A program made the position numbers and the translations under genes. Positions 34,635 through 42,804 of a stretch of 64,000 bases of DNA are shown here, one piece after another. The stretch comes from Nonomuraea jabiensis (GTDB lineage Bacteria; Actinomycetota; Actinomycetes; Streptosporangiales; Streptosporangiaceae): positions 9,250,501-9,314,500 of the forward strand of contig NZ_JACHMB010000001.1 in NCBI RefSeq assembly GCF_014204795.1. The letters are read 5' to 3'. The notes under the pieces are model-generated. The model searched no databases and was not told the origin of the DNA. It worked only from the letters and a program-made list of their open reading frames with translations. Position 1 is the first letter of the stretch. Every line of letters starts with the position of its first letter.

Positions 34635-35435
34635 ATGCTGCTTCACGAGACCTATCTGGATACCGAGGTGATCCGCTTTCACTACGCACGAGCCGGAAAC
34701 GGTCCGCCCGTCCTGCTCCTGCCCGGTAGCGGCGGGTGGAAGCTCACGTTCCAGGCGATGCTCGAGGTCCTTGCACCGCAATACACCGTCTACGCACTGG
34801 ACCCGCCGGGACAAGGTGCCATGGAGATCCTCGACCGCGCCCTCTCGCTCGGAGCCGACGGGATCGCCCGGTCCATCGCCGGCTTTCTCGACGGGGTGGG
34901 CGTGCGGCGGCCGGCGATCGTCGGGCACTCCTGGGGCGGGGGTTTCGCGTTACGGTTCGCTGAGCTGCACCCCGACCGGGTGGCCCGCCTGGCGCTGATC
35001 GCGCCGGGCGGGCTCGATGTCAGGGACACGTGGGAGTTCCGGCTTGCGCGGCTCCCCCTGGGCGGTGAGCTCGCCGTTCGCCTGGCCTTGGAAGGCTCGG
35101 CGCGGCACTTAGTGCGCAAGTCCTTCGCCCACCGAGAACGCGTGCCGAAGGATCGGCTGGATGACTACGTGCACATGATGAAGTCGTCGCGCCTGCGGGC
35201 AACCCTGCTCGCGGACATGCTGCGCATGGAGCGCTCGGTGCGGTGGTCGGACACCGAACAAGATCTGCGCCTTGTCAACATGCCCGTCCTGCTGCTGTGG
35301 GGTAGCGAGGATCGCGTCCTCCCCGCGAGCGTGGAGGAACATGTTGTGTCAGGCGGCGGCCACTCGCTGCACGATGACTGCCCGGAAGAGACCTACGCGC
35401 TGCTGCTCCCGTTCCTGGGGGCCGATCATGCGTAG
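34635..35435 (+). CDS. Alpha/beta hydrolase
   Basis: A 266-residue hydrolase. The oxyanion region is PPVLLLPGSGGWKLTFQAML, the nucleophile elbow is VGHSWGGGFALRFAELHPDR (Ser about 98), the acid is in VLLLWGSEDRVLP and the histidine in GGGHSLHDDCPEETYALLLP. The strand order and length fit the epoxide-hydrolase/haloperoxidase-like branch; no clear specificity residues were seen. GCGGGAG precedes the ATG. It overlaps the next gene by eight bases, so both form an operon. Confidence 0.88.
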   Translation: MLLHETYLDTEVIRFHYARAGNGPPVLLLPGSGGWKLTFQAMLEVLAPQYTVYALDPPGQGAMEILDRALSLGADGIARSIAGFLDGVGVRRPAIVGHSWGGGFALRFAELHPDRVARLALIAPGGLDVRDTWEFRLARLPLGGELAVRLALEGSARHLVRKSFAHRERVPKDRLDDYVHMMKSSRLRATLLADMLRMERSVRWSDTEQDLRLVNMPVLLLWGSEDRVLPASVEEHVVSGGGHSLHDDCPEETYALLLPFLGADHA

Positions 35436-35865
35436 CGGTCCGGGAATCGGCACCGACACCGCGATCGTGCTGCTGGTGGCCGGACTGATCTTCCTGGTGG
35501 CCTTGGTACTGGGCGTATGGAAGTACCGGCAGATGATCCGCTCTGAGGAACACCTGGCTCATCCCTACGTGGACATCGCTCACCGGGCCGCGCTGCTGTA
35601 CTCGTTCGCGACGCTGCTGATCGCCGTGTTCGTGGAGTTGAGTGGCTGGCCACCGGTGGTGGATCTCGTCGCAGCCGGCGTCGTGGTCGCCTTCTTCGTG
35701 GCCGCGATCGGGACGTACGTCTACCACGGCTGGCGCCGGGACACCGACAACCAGCTTCGCCGTCCGGTTCGCGGCACGACTGTCTTCATGGTCGGACTGA
35801 TCGTGGGGGAGATCGGTGGCTTTGCCGTCCTGCTGATCGGCTTCGTCCAGGCGCAACTGTGGTGA
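35428..35865 (+). CDS. Four-helix membrane protein coupled to the hydrolase
   Basis: A 145-residue integral membrane protein. Helices lie near residues 9-27 (TAIVLLVAGLIFLVALVLGV), 50-68 (HRAALLYSFATLLIAVFVEL), 72-95 (PVVDLVAAGVVVAFFVAAIG) and 118-140 (FMVGLIVGEIGGFAVLLIGF). Conserved-looking HPYVDIAHRAALLYSF lies in the first cytosolic loop/second helix. It begins inside the hydrolase gene, a sign of coupled translation. I do not recognise a family; a role in anchoring or transport of the hydrolase substrate is possible. Confidence 0.7.
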   Translation: MRSGPGIGTDTAIVLLVAGLIFLVALVLGVWKYRQMIRSEEHLAHPYVDIAHRAALLYSFATLLIAVFVELSGWPPVVDLVAAGVVVAFFVAAIGTYVYHGWRRDTDNQLRRPVRGTTVFMVGLIVGEIGGFAVLLIGFVQAQLW

Positions 35866-36089
35866 ACCATCATGGCGGGGGCGGCCAGGGGGTAGGGCCA
35901 TGCACAGCACCGCCGGGTCGTCATGGGGCATCAGCCCTGATGGGACGTTGCGCCGGCAGCTGCGACTCCCCAGCATGCCCTCTCTACTCGGAGAACTGGT
36001 CGTATCGGATGAGGTGATGGCCTGGCAGTGCTCGCAGGGCACGTCGTACGTTGTGGATCAGGATGTGGGTCACCCCGGATCGTCAGTCG

Positions 36090-36367
36090 CGACCTGATGG
36101 ACGCGGACGGCGATGCGCAGGGTGTGTGACGTTGTCGGTCTGATGGGCAGCGCGGAAGCAGCGCGTTGCGATAGTTCGGTGGCAGGTCGTCAAAGGAATG
36201 GTCGGCCCACCGCTTCGGGGTGATTCCGGGCGCAACAGGTCCGGGCGTTGCTCCCGGACCAAGGTGACCAGGGCGGCAAGATCGTAGGGGACGGGTTCGG
36301 TGTGGGACTCGGCCAGCGTGCCGAGCACGGCGACGCGCGTCACCGGCTCGCAGCGGTTCGTTGACAT
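36090..36367 (-). pseudogene. Conserved hypothetical protein, frameshifted
   Basis: The first frame reads RVAVLGTLAESHTEPVPYDL then AALVTLVREQRPDLL; near 36235 the reading moves to ITPKRWADHSFDDLPPNYRN then ALLPRC, and near 36160 to HQTDNVTHPAHRRP. The three pieces make the start of one hypothetical protein of which the rest is lost. The neighbouring 35866-36089 contains no recognised gene. Confidence 0.45.
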
Positions 36368-36545
36368 GAGCAGTCCGACGAGGAACAGCAGGGGAGTGGG
36401 TCGGGCTCATGATGGCCTCAAAGGAGACGGCTCGCGAGACGGGCGGTCGCGGCCAGTGGCCAGAGCAGCAAGATCGCAAGCGCGGCGAAGGCGCTGTAGA
36501 GCACCGCGTGCCTCGTTCGCTCCTTCCTGTCCAATTCGGACGTTA

Positions 36546-37092
36546 GGAGGGGTGGACGTTCAAGAACAGTTCCTACGCGACAACCTTGTGGGTCAGCCCG
36601 TGCGTAATCAGTGTGAGCACGTGCGCCTCGCGCGGGGACAGGTCGATCGCCTTGTCGGTTGGGTTCTTCCCCGCGGGCCAGGGTGGCCAGTGCCTGCGCG
36701 GCCAGTGCAGGCGGCAGGATGATCTTGCCACGCGCTGCCGCCACCACTGCACGTAGTAACTCGGCGACCTCGGCGTCGCGCGCCACGCAGCCTGAGGCTC
36801 CCATGGCCAGCACGCTCACGCCTCGGTGACCGTGTGGTCCTCTGCCGGCAGCACCATGCCCGCATCAGATACGGCGCCGCGCAGGCGGTTGACGATCTCC
36901 GGCCGCCGCTCTCAGGTGACATCGATGAGCACGGTATGTGGCCGCCCTCGGGACAGCAGTTCGGCTGCCTGCCCAACGGATAAGGTGGCCGCGACTTAGC
37001 CGATGTCCGGCAAAGGGCCTGAGCAGCGCACGCCAGGCCTCGCCGAGGAGCGGCTCCGCCGGCACGATGACGCTGATGTCGAAGCCTGACAT
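36546..37092 (-). pseudogene. LuxR-type response regulator, decayed
   Basis: The start, from ATG at 37092, reads SGFDISVIVPAEPLLGEAWR and ALLRPFAGHRLS, a degenerate receiver domain. Further pieces in other frames are GRPHTVLIDVT followed by a stop, VLAMGASGCVARDAEVAELL, and the helix-turn-helix IDLSPREAHVLTLITHGLTH followed by VVA and a TAG. At least three frame changes and two stops are present. Immediately downstream, 36418-36545 encodes a hydrophobic stretch (VLYSAFAALAILLLWPLAAT) that may be a fragment or a small membrane peptide. Confidence 0.7.
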
Positions 37093-37224
37093 CTTGCTCG
37101 GCCTGTCCCGGTCGAGTGTGCGTGGATGCGGTCGCACCCATACAGCTCCCTGTCATACCGGTAGGGAGTAAAGCCAGCCTCCTGGCGTCGAGGAGGTGGA
37201 TGTCCTTTTCGGGCTATCCCAAAT

Positions 37225-37268
37225 GTACCCCTAGGGGGTACTTGACACCATGTCCCTCCGTGAGGGAC
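37225..37268. promoter_or_regulatory. CsoR-type operator, -35 box and second dyad upstream of the ABC/PLP operon
   Basis: GTACCCCTAGGGGGTAC (37225-37241) is a perfect 7-3-7 palindrome of the same 17-nt layout as the boxes at 27196 and 42233. TTGACA follows directly at 37242-37247. A second palindrome, GTCCCTC-CGT-GAGGGAC (37252-37268), comes next, where a promoter spacer would lie. No good -10 at standard spacing was found, so the promoter assignment is tentative. Confidence 0.6.
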
Positions 37269-37418
37269 CGTGTACCCGGAAATAGCCCATGTGCCCCATA
37301 ACGGTATATGGGTGGCATTTGGGGGCCTCGACGCCTTCTCCCGAATCCACGGGAGAGACGTCCCGGGCCCGCGGGGGCCTTGTGCCGACTGGTCGCGCGT
37401 CAGCGCGAGAGGAAGGGC
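37269..37418 (+). promoter_or_regulatory. Structured 150-nt leader of the ABC/PLP operon
   Basis: The leader contains CCCAT...ATGGG (37287-37312 region) and a perfect stem TCTCCCG (37337-37343) with CGGGAGA (37350-37356), extended by GACG and CGTC outside it. A GC-rich run CCCGGGCCCGCGGGGGCC follows. It could be an attenuator or simply a long leader. It does not match riboswitch classes I can recall. Confidence 0.35.
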
Positions 37419-38228
37419 ATGGCCATGGCGTCAGCATTTTTTCGGACATCTTCCCTCGTAGTCCTAGTGATCGTTCTGGCTGGATGCGGTTCCGGGCCTG
37501 GCGATGGCGACCTGCTGCAGCGAGTCAAGGCGGCAGGCGTCCTCCGGGTGGCCCAGACCCAGGCCAACCCGCCATGGAACTTCCTGGAGAACGGCAAACC
37601 CGCGGGTTACGACGTGGATGTGGCCAACGAACTGGCACGGCGCATGGGGATCGCCAAGGTCGAGTTCGTGGCGTCGAACTTCCAGAGCTTCATCGCGGGC
37701 GTCCAGGCGGGCCGCTTCGACGCGGTCGTCTCGGGCCAGACCATCACCGACGAACGTAAGAAGCAGGTCGACTTCTCCCGCCCGTACGAGGTGAACGGAA
37801 TATCGATCTTCGTGGCCAGCGCCTCCGGCATCGGCGGCGTGGCCGACCTGAAGGGAAAGAAGATCGCGGTCACGGCGGGCACGACCCAGGCGGCCTTCGC
37901 CAAGAAAACGATCCCGGACGCCGACATCAAGACCTATGACAACGCCACGCTCGGCCTGACCGAGGTAGGCAGGGGCCGCGCGGACGCCGCGCTGTGCTCG
38001 CGCTTCCAGGGCGCGTTCCTGGCGCAGAAGAACGGCCTGGCGGTCAAGCCGGCCGGTCCGCTGCTCGAGTCGGAGGTGAACGGCATCTCGTTCGCCAAGG
38101 GCTCCACCGCGTTCAAGCAGGCCGTGGACAAGGCCCTGGGCGACATGATCTCCGACGGCACCCTCGCCACGATCTCCCGCAAGTGGCTGGGGGGCCTGGA
38201 CATGGCCGAAGAGCTGGGGAAGGTGTGA
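37419..38228 (+). CDS. Amino-acid ABC transporter substrate-binding lipoprotein
   Basis: A 269-residue extracytoplasmic binding protein (family 3, polar amino acids). The lipobox VLAGC lies at about 22-26, so the mature protein is lipid-anchored. Binding-fold landmarks are KAAGVLRVAQTQANPPWNFL, KPAGYDVDVANELARRMGI, AGVQAGRFDAVVSGQTITDE and RKKQVDFSRPY, then GTTQAAFAKK and RADAALCSRFQGAFL. The ATG at 37419 follows GAGGAAGGGC; ATG 37425 is possible. The stop overlaps the permease start (TGATG). Neighbouring genes form a complete importer with a PLP enzyme. Confidence 0.92.
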   Translation: MAMASAFFRTSSLVVLVIVLAGCGSGPGDGDLLQRVKAAGVLRVAQTQANPPWNFLENGKPAGYDVDVANELARRMGIAKVEFVASNFQSFIAGVQAGRFDAVVSGQTITDERKKQVDFSRPYEVNGISIFVASASGIGGVADLKGKKIAVTAGTTQAAFAKKTIPDADIKTYDNATLGLTEVGRGRADAALCSRFQGAFLAQKNGLAVKPAGPLLESEVNGISFAKGSTAFKQAVDKALGDMISDGTLATISRKWLGGLDMAEELGKV

Positions 38229-38875
38229 TGGACCTGCTCGTCGACTTCTTCCCTGACCTGATCGCGGGTCTGGGCATCACGCTCATGCTCGGCGTGGTCT
38301 CGTTCATCCTGGGCAGTGCCCTCGGCGCGATGATCACGCTGGGCCGCATCTCCGGGAGCCGGGTGTTGCGCGCCCTCGCGGCCGCGTACGTGTCGGTGTT
38401 CAGGGGCACGCCGCTGCTCATCCAGATCATGATCGTCTATTACGGGCTGCCGCAACTCGGGCTGGAGATTCCGCCCATCCCATCGGCGATCGTGGCGTTC
38501 ACCCTGTTCAGCGCCGCGTACTTGAGCGAGAACTTCCGCGCCGGAGTGCTCGGCGTGGACAAAGGGCAGTGGGAGGCGGCCGCCTCGATGGCGATGCCGT
38601 ACTGGAAGACCCTGCGGCGGGTCATCTTCCCGCAGGCGATCAGGATCGCCACGCCGGCTGTGGGCAGCAGGTTCGTCGCGCTCATGAAGGACACCTCGCT
38701 GGCCTCCGCGGTCACCGTGGTCGAGTTGACCAGGATCGCCGAGGGCATCGGCACCTCGACGTTCCGGTACATGGAGGCGCTGCTGCTGGTCGGCATCCTC
38801 TACTGGCTGGTCAACACCGTGTTGCAGATCGGCCAGCAGGCGCTGGAGAAGCGGATGAGGAGGGCCTACGCATGA
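38228..38875 (+). CDS. Amino-acid ABC transporter permease
   Basis: A 215-residue HisM/GlnP-type membrane subunit. Five membrane helices are evident, beginning PDLIAGLGITLMLGVVSFIL. The family signature AAYVSVFRGTPLLIQIMIVY precedes the cytosolic EAA loop (GQWEAAASMAMPYWKTLRRV, IFPQAIRIATPAVG), which docks with the ATPase. It starts inside the stop of the binding-protein gene and ends in an ATGA overlap with the ATPase gene. A single permease gene suggests a homodimer. Confidence 0.93.
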   Translation: MDLLVDFFPDLIAGLGITLMLGVVSFILGSALGAMITLGRISGSRVLRALAAAYVSVFRGTPLLIQIMIVYYGLPQLGLEIPPIPSAIVAFTLFSAAYLSENFRAGVLGVDKGQWEAAASMAMPYWKTLRRVIFPQAIRIATPAVGSRFVALMKDTSLASAVTVVELTRIAEGIGTSTFRYMEALLLVGILYWLVNTVLQIGQQALEKRMRRAYA

Positions 38876-39615
38876 CGATCGTGAGCGTTCGCGGATTGTG
38901 CAAGCGTTTCGGTGATCTGGAAGTCCTCAAGGGCATCGACCTGGACGTCGAGCGGGGCGAGGTGGTCGTGGTCATGGGTCCGTCCGGCTCCGGCAAGACG
39001 ACGCTGATCCGCTGTCTCAACCTCCTGGAGAGCCCCGAAGCGGGCAGCGTGAGCGTGTGCGGCGCCGGGTTGGACTGCGGGGCCGCTCTGTCCAAACGGG
39101 CCGTACGCGACATCCGCCGGCACACCGCGATGGTCTTCCAGCAGTTCAACCTGTTCCCGCACATGACGGCGCTGCAGAACGTGATGGAGGGCCCCGTCTC
39201 GGTACGCGGCCTGCCCCGGGCGCAGGCCGCCGACCTCGGACGGAGGTTGCTGGGACGGGTCGGCCTCGGCGACAAGTACGACTGCTACCCGGCCAAGCTG
39301 TCCGGCGGGCAGAAGCAGCGCGTCGCCATCGCCAGGGCACTGGCCATGGAGCCCGAGGTGATCTTGTTCGACGAGCCCACGTCCGCGCTCGATCCCGAGT
39401 TGCACGCCGAGGTGCTCCAGGTGATGCGCGAGCTCGCGCGAGAAGGGATGACGATGGTGGTGGTGACGCACGAGACCGCGTTCGCCCGGGAAGTGGCCGA
39501 CCGGGTCGTGTTCATGGACGGCGGCACGGTGATCGAGCAGGGGCCGCCGTCGAGCTTCTTCACCAAGCCCGCCCATCCCCGGGTGCGGACCTTCCTGCAA
39601 CTGGTGGCCTCGTGA
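38872..39615 (+). CDS. Amino-acid ABC transporter ATP-binding protein
   Basis: A 247-residue ATPase of the GlnQ/HisP group. Walker A is MGPSGSGKTTLIRCLN, the Q-loop MVFQQFNLFPHMTALQNVME, the signature LSGGQKQRVAIARALAMEPE, Walker B VILFDEPTSALDPELHAEVL, and the switch VVVTHETAFAREVADRVVFM. All motifs are complete. The segment before it, CGAGLDCGAALSK, holds two cysteines unusual for the group. It overlaps the next gene by four bases (GTGA). Confidence 0.94.
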   Translation: MTIVSVRGLCKRFGDLEVLKGIDLDVERGEVVVVMGPSGSGKTTLIRCLNLLESPEAGSVSVCGAGLDCGAALSKRAVRDIRRHTAMVFQQFNLFPHMTALQNVMEGPVSVRGLPRAQAADLGRRLLGRVGLGDKYDCYPAKLSGGQKQRVAIARALAMEPEVILFDEPTSALDPELHAEVLQVMRELAREGMTMVVVTHETAFAREVADRVVFMDGGTVIEQGPPSSFFTKPAHPRVRTFLQLVAS

Positions 39616-40781
39616 TCGACGTCGAGCGGGCCCGCGCGCTCACCCCGGGCGTGCGGAAGGTCGCCCATCTCAACAACGCCGGATCCGCGCTGCCGTCGAG
39701 CGCGGTGCTCGAGACGACCATCGACCATCTCCGCCTCGAAGCGGAAATAGGCGGATATGAGGCCGCCGCTGACGCCGCCGACCGGTTGGACGCCGTCTAC
39801 ACCTCGGCGGCCCGGCTGCTGAACTGCGCTCCAGGGGAGATCGCGATCCTCGACAGCGCCACGCGCGCCTGGGACCTGGCCTTCTACTCCATCCGCTTCG
39901 AGCAGGGCGACCGCATCCTCACCAGCAAGGCCGAGTACGCCAGCAACTTCATCGCCTACCTGCAGGCCGCCCAGCGCTTCGGCGTGCACGTGGAGGTCGT
40001 GCCGAACGACGGGCTCGGCCAGATCTCCGTCGACGCGCTCCGCGACCTGGTGGACGAGCGCGTCCGGCTCATCTCGCTCACCCACATTCCCACCAACGGC
40101 GGCCTGGTCAACCCTGCGGCCGAAGTCGGCAAGGTCGCCAAAGAGGCAGGCGCCCTGTTCCTGCTGGACGCCTGCCAGTCGGTGGGGCAGCTCCCGATCG
40201 ACGTTGGTCAACTCGGCTGCGACCTGCTCTCCACCACAGGCCGCAAGTACCTGCGCGCGCCGCGCGGCACGGGCTTGCTCTACGTCCGGAACGGGGTGCT
40301 GGACCAACTGGAACCGGCCTTTCTCGACCTGCGGGCGGCCCGCTGGCTCAGCCGGGAGCGGTACGAGGTCCAGCCGGGCGCACGCAGATTCGAGAGCTGG
40401 GAGTACGGCGTGGCCGCCCGCCTGGGCCTGGGGGCGGCGATCGACGAGGCGCTCGGCTGGGGGCTGGAGAGCATTCGCGACCGCGTCTACACCCTGGCGG
40501 CCCGGCTGCGCGAGCAACTGGAGGCCGTTCCCGGTTGCCGGGTGCGTGACCAGGGCGCGGAGCGATGCGGCATCGTCACCTTCACGCTCGACGGTGTGCC
40601 CGCGGACGAGATCAAGGCCGGGCTCGCCGCCCGATCGATCAACGTCAGCGTCTCGCGCGCCCCCTCGACGCTCCTGGACATGACGGAGCGGGGACTGGTG
40701 GAGGTGGTACGCGCCTCCGTCCACTACTACAACACCACGGACGAACTGGCCGAGCTGTGCAGGGGTTTGCCGACCAGGTAA
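39612..40781 (+). CDS. PLP-dependent class V aminotransferase/cysteine desulfurase-like enzyme
   Basis: A 389-residue fold-type I PLP enzyme starting at GTG 39612. It opens with VAHLNNAGSALPSSAV, an SAL-type start of class V enzymes. The cofactor site has FLLDACQSVGQLPIDV (Asp and Gln contacts) and the Schiff-base Lys212 in LLSTTGRKYLRAPRGTG. The C-terminus carries GIVTFTLDGVPADEIKAGLA and RASVHYYNTTDELAELCRGL. The layout resembles EgtE-type and isopenicillin-N-epimerase-like proteins as much as cysteine desulfurases. Its coupling to an amino-acid importer suggests it processes the imported compound, possibly a sulfur amino acid. The reaction is inference. Confidence 0.85.
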   Translation: MIDVERARALTPGVRKVAHLNNAGSALPSSAVLETTIDHLRLEAEIGGYEAAADAADRLDAVYTSAARLLNCAPGEIAILDSATRAWDLAFYSIRFEQGDRILTSKAEYASNFIAYLQAAQRFGVHVEVVPNDGLGQISVDALRDLVDERVRLISLTHIPTNGGLVNPAAEVGKVAKEAGALFLLDACQSVGQLPIDVGQLGCDLLSTTGRKYLRAPRGTGLLYVRNGVLDQLEPAFLDLRAARWLSRERYEVQPGARRFESWEYGVAARLGLGAAIDEALGWGLESIRDRVYTLAARLREQLEAVPGCRVRDQGAERCGIVTFTLDGVPADEIKAGLAARSINVSVSRAPSTLLDMTERGLVEVVRASVHYYNTTDELAELCRGLPTR

Positions 40782-40812
40782 CCGGGACACGGCGCCTGTC
40801 GTAGCGTCCCGG
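40782..40812 (+). terminator. Hairpin after the ABC/PLP operon
   Basis: CCGGGAC (40782-40788) pairs with GTCCCGG (40806-40812), and the loop contains further pairing. It starts right after the stop codon and probably ends the operon transcript. Confidence 0.55.
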
Positions 40813-40894
40813 ACCTGCTTCCGGGGCGCTAGGGGGTTCGCCGGGCCGGCCCGCGGTGCCTGGCTTCTGCGGTCGGCAGCTGTCCTTCTCGGGC

Positions 40895-41860
40895 TCAGGT
40901 GCGGGTGAGCACCTTACGGGCGGACCGCGCCGAGCAGGCGGCTACACCAGTAGTCGTCGAGGGTGCTGATTTTGATGACGTCTCCGGTCGGGGGGGGGCG
41001 TGGACCATCTTGCCGTTGCCGGCGTACATGCCCATGTGTCCCGGGCCCTTGCTGAAGAGCAGATCGCCGGGTTGCAGTTGGTCCAGGGGGACGCGGCGGC
41101 TGGCGCCCCAGCCCCATTGTGTGTAGGTGGTGCGGGGCAGTTCGACGCCTCCCTGTCGCCAGGCGGCCTGGGTGAGGCCGGAGCAGTCGTAGGAGCCCGG
41201 GCCGGTGCCGCCGTACCGGTAGGGCTTGCCGATCTGGGCGAAGGCGAACTGGAGCGCTAAGCGGGCGTTGCCGGAGGCGGGGCCGGTGTACTGGATGCCG
41301 GGGCTGCTGGGGTCGCCGGTCTTGAAGGCGCCGAGCTCGCGCAGGAGTTTGGTCTGCTCCTTGACCAGCTTGTCGACCTTGCTCTTCTCGTCGCGGACCT
41401 TGTCGCGGGCGGTCTCGGCCGCGGCCAGGGCGGTTTTGGCCTCGTCGCGCCGGTCGCGCAGCTCCTTGGTGGCCGCCTCGTAGGCGCGGATCTTGGCCGC
41501 TCTGGCCTCGGCGATCTCCTGGAGGGAGGCCATGCTGCTGAGGAGCGCCTGCGGGTCGCTCTGGCCGATGAGGCGTCCCCAGAGCGGCAACGGGCCCACC
41601 TGGTAGTCGTTGACCGCGGCCGTGACGAGGTCGCGGCGCAGCTCGTCGGCCCGAACGTTCTTGCGGGCGAGTTCGTCATTGAGCGCGGTGTACTTCTTCT
41701 TGGCGCTTTTGAACGTCTCGCCGGCCTGGTTGAACTTCTCGACCAGTTGGTCGGCTTGCTCGTTGAGCTTCACGAGCTTGGCCCGGGCCTTGGCGGGCGA
41801 CGGTTCGGCGACGGCGGCGCCCGGGGCGGCGATCGATGCGGCCAGTGCCAGGGCGGCCAC
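40895..41860 (-). CDS. NlpC/P60 cell-wall endopeptidase with frameshifted C-terminus
   Basis: A secreted peptidoglycan hydrolase of the RipA/p60 type. Residues 1-20 are hydrophobic signal sequence (AALALAASIAAPGAAVAEPS), residues 25-190 a coiled coil (KLVKLNEQADQLVEKFNQAG), and 200-300 the NlpC/P60 domain: Cys in GSYDCSGLTQAAW, His in GPGHMGMYAGNG and a third residue in KMVHA. After HAPP the frame is shifted at a run of nine C (40990-40998). In the other frame the family ending TGDVIKISTLDDYWCSRLLG would follow to 40914. The start is also doubtful: a GTG with no charged N-region, whereas an ATG upstream is one base out of frame. Confidence 0.8.
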   Translation of the reverse strand: MAALALAASIAAPGAAVAEPSPAKARAKLVKLNEQADQLVEKFNQAGETFKSAKKKYTALNDELARKNVRADELRRDLVTAAVNDYQVGPLPLWGRLIGQSDPQALLSSMASLQEIAEARAAKIRAYEAATKELRDRRDEAKTALAAAETARDKVRDEKSKVDKLVKEQTKLLRELGAFKTGDPSSPGIQYTGPASGNARLALQFAFAQIGKPYRYGGTGPGSYDCSGLTQAAWRQGGVELPRTTYTQWGWGASRRVPLDQLQPGDLLFSKGPGHMGMYAGNGKMVHAPPRPETSSKSAPSTTTGVAACSARSARKVLTRT

Positions 41861-42220
41861 CGCTGTTCACCCAAGCCATGTCGGCACGGCCACTACGACG
41901 CCTCCTCGTACTTATCCAAACCTGCAGCGAAATATTACAGACCTTGAAGGTCTGCCGGTCCCGTTCGTGACAGTTCGGTTCGTGAGGTGAGGACTTACTA
42001 TGACGCATAGCGGATGGTCTGACGATCCTCATGGAGATACGCGGGCCACCTCCACGGCGTTCATGCGCCCGGTCAGGAGCCGGCACACCCGGACGCCGAG
42101 CCGGTTGGGTTGGTACGGCCCATGCGGGCGGCGGGACGGACGGTCATGAAAGCCGGCCCGTGGAGAAGAACTGGACGCCCGGCATCGCGATGATCTCGTC
42201 ATCGACCACATGGATGGCTC

Positions 42221-42252
42221 TTGACCACGGGAATACCATAGGGGGGTATAGT
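42221..42252 (+). promoter_or_regulatory. CsoR operator and promoter of the copper operon
   Basis: ATACCATAGGGGGGTAT (42233-42249) has the CsoR-type arms ATACC and GGTAT. TTGACC (42221-42226) and TATAGT (42247-42252) bracket it as -35 and -10 with a long 20-bp spacer. The box overlaps the -10, so bound CsoR would block RNA polymerase, and copper would relieve it. Confidence 0.7.
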
Positions 42253-42288
42253 GTTGTTCCGGGCGACAGACCCGATGGGAGAACTGAC

Positions 42289-42570
42289 ATGGCCGGATAC
42301 ACCGACAGCAAGCAGGACCATGCGATGCGGCTGCGCCGTGTGGAAGGGCAGATCCGCGGTCTGCAGCGGATGGTCGAAGAGGACAAGTACTGCATCGACA
42401 TCCTCACGCAAGTGTCCGCGGCCACAAGCGCGCTGAGGTCGTTCTCCCTGTCGTTGCTCGAGGAGCACCTGGCCCACTGTGTAGCCGAGGCCACCCTCAA
42501 GGGCGGTCCGGAGGCGGAGGCGAAGGTCAAGGAAGCCTCCGACGCCATCGCCAGACTTGTTCGTTCCTGA
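42289..42570 (+). CDS. csoR: CsoR copper-sensing repressor
   Basis: A 93-residue all-helical repressor of the CsoR/RcnR family. It has MRLRRVEGQIRGLQRMVEED, then KYCIDILTQVSAATSALRSF and LLEEHLAHCVAEA. The Cys in KYC and the H-x-x-x-C in EHLAHC match the Cu(I) ligand set C-H-C of copper-type members; persulfide-sensing CstR proteins lack that His. Start ATG 42289 has GGGAGAAC upstream. It lies first in the copper operon, behind a CsoR-type operator, and so controls itself and the genes below. Confidence 0.92.
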   Translation: MAGYTDSKQDHAMRLRRVEGQIRGLQRMVEEDKYCIDILTQVSAATSALRSFSLSLLEEHLAHCVAEATLKGGPEAEAKVKEASDAIARLVRS

Positions 42571-42594
42571 CCCGGATGTGAAGGAGAGATCGCT

Positions 42595-42804
42595 ATGAGC
42601 ACCGCCACTTACACCGTCAAGGGCATGACCTGCGGCCACTGCGTCAGCTCGGTGAAAGAAGAGGTCAGCGAGGTCGCCGGCGTCACGAACGTCGAAGTCG
42701 ACCTGGCCACCGGGCTGCTGACCGTGGACAGCGACGGCCCCGTCGACGCGGCGAAGATCGCCGCCGCAGTCGAGGAGGCCGGATACGAGGTGGCGAACCC
42801 ATGA
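42595..42804 (+). CDS. copZ: CopZ-like copper chaperone (HMA domain)
   Basis: A 69-residue soluble metal carrier of ferredoxin-like fold. The metal loop is GMTCGHCVSSV near residues 10-20, with both cysteines. The rest reads VSEVAGVTNVEVDLATGLLT and AAAVEEAGYEVANP, normal for the family. AAGGAGAG precedes the ATG. Its last codons overlap the start of the secreted copper protein (ATGA). It delivers Cu(I) to the P-type ATPase encoded downstream. Confidence 0.92.
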   Translation: MSTATYTVKGMTCGHCVSSVKEEVSEVAGVTNVEVDLATGLLTVDSDGPVDAAKIAAAVEEAGYEVANP

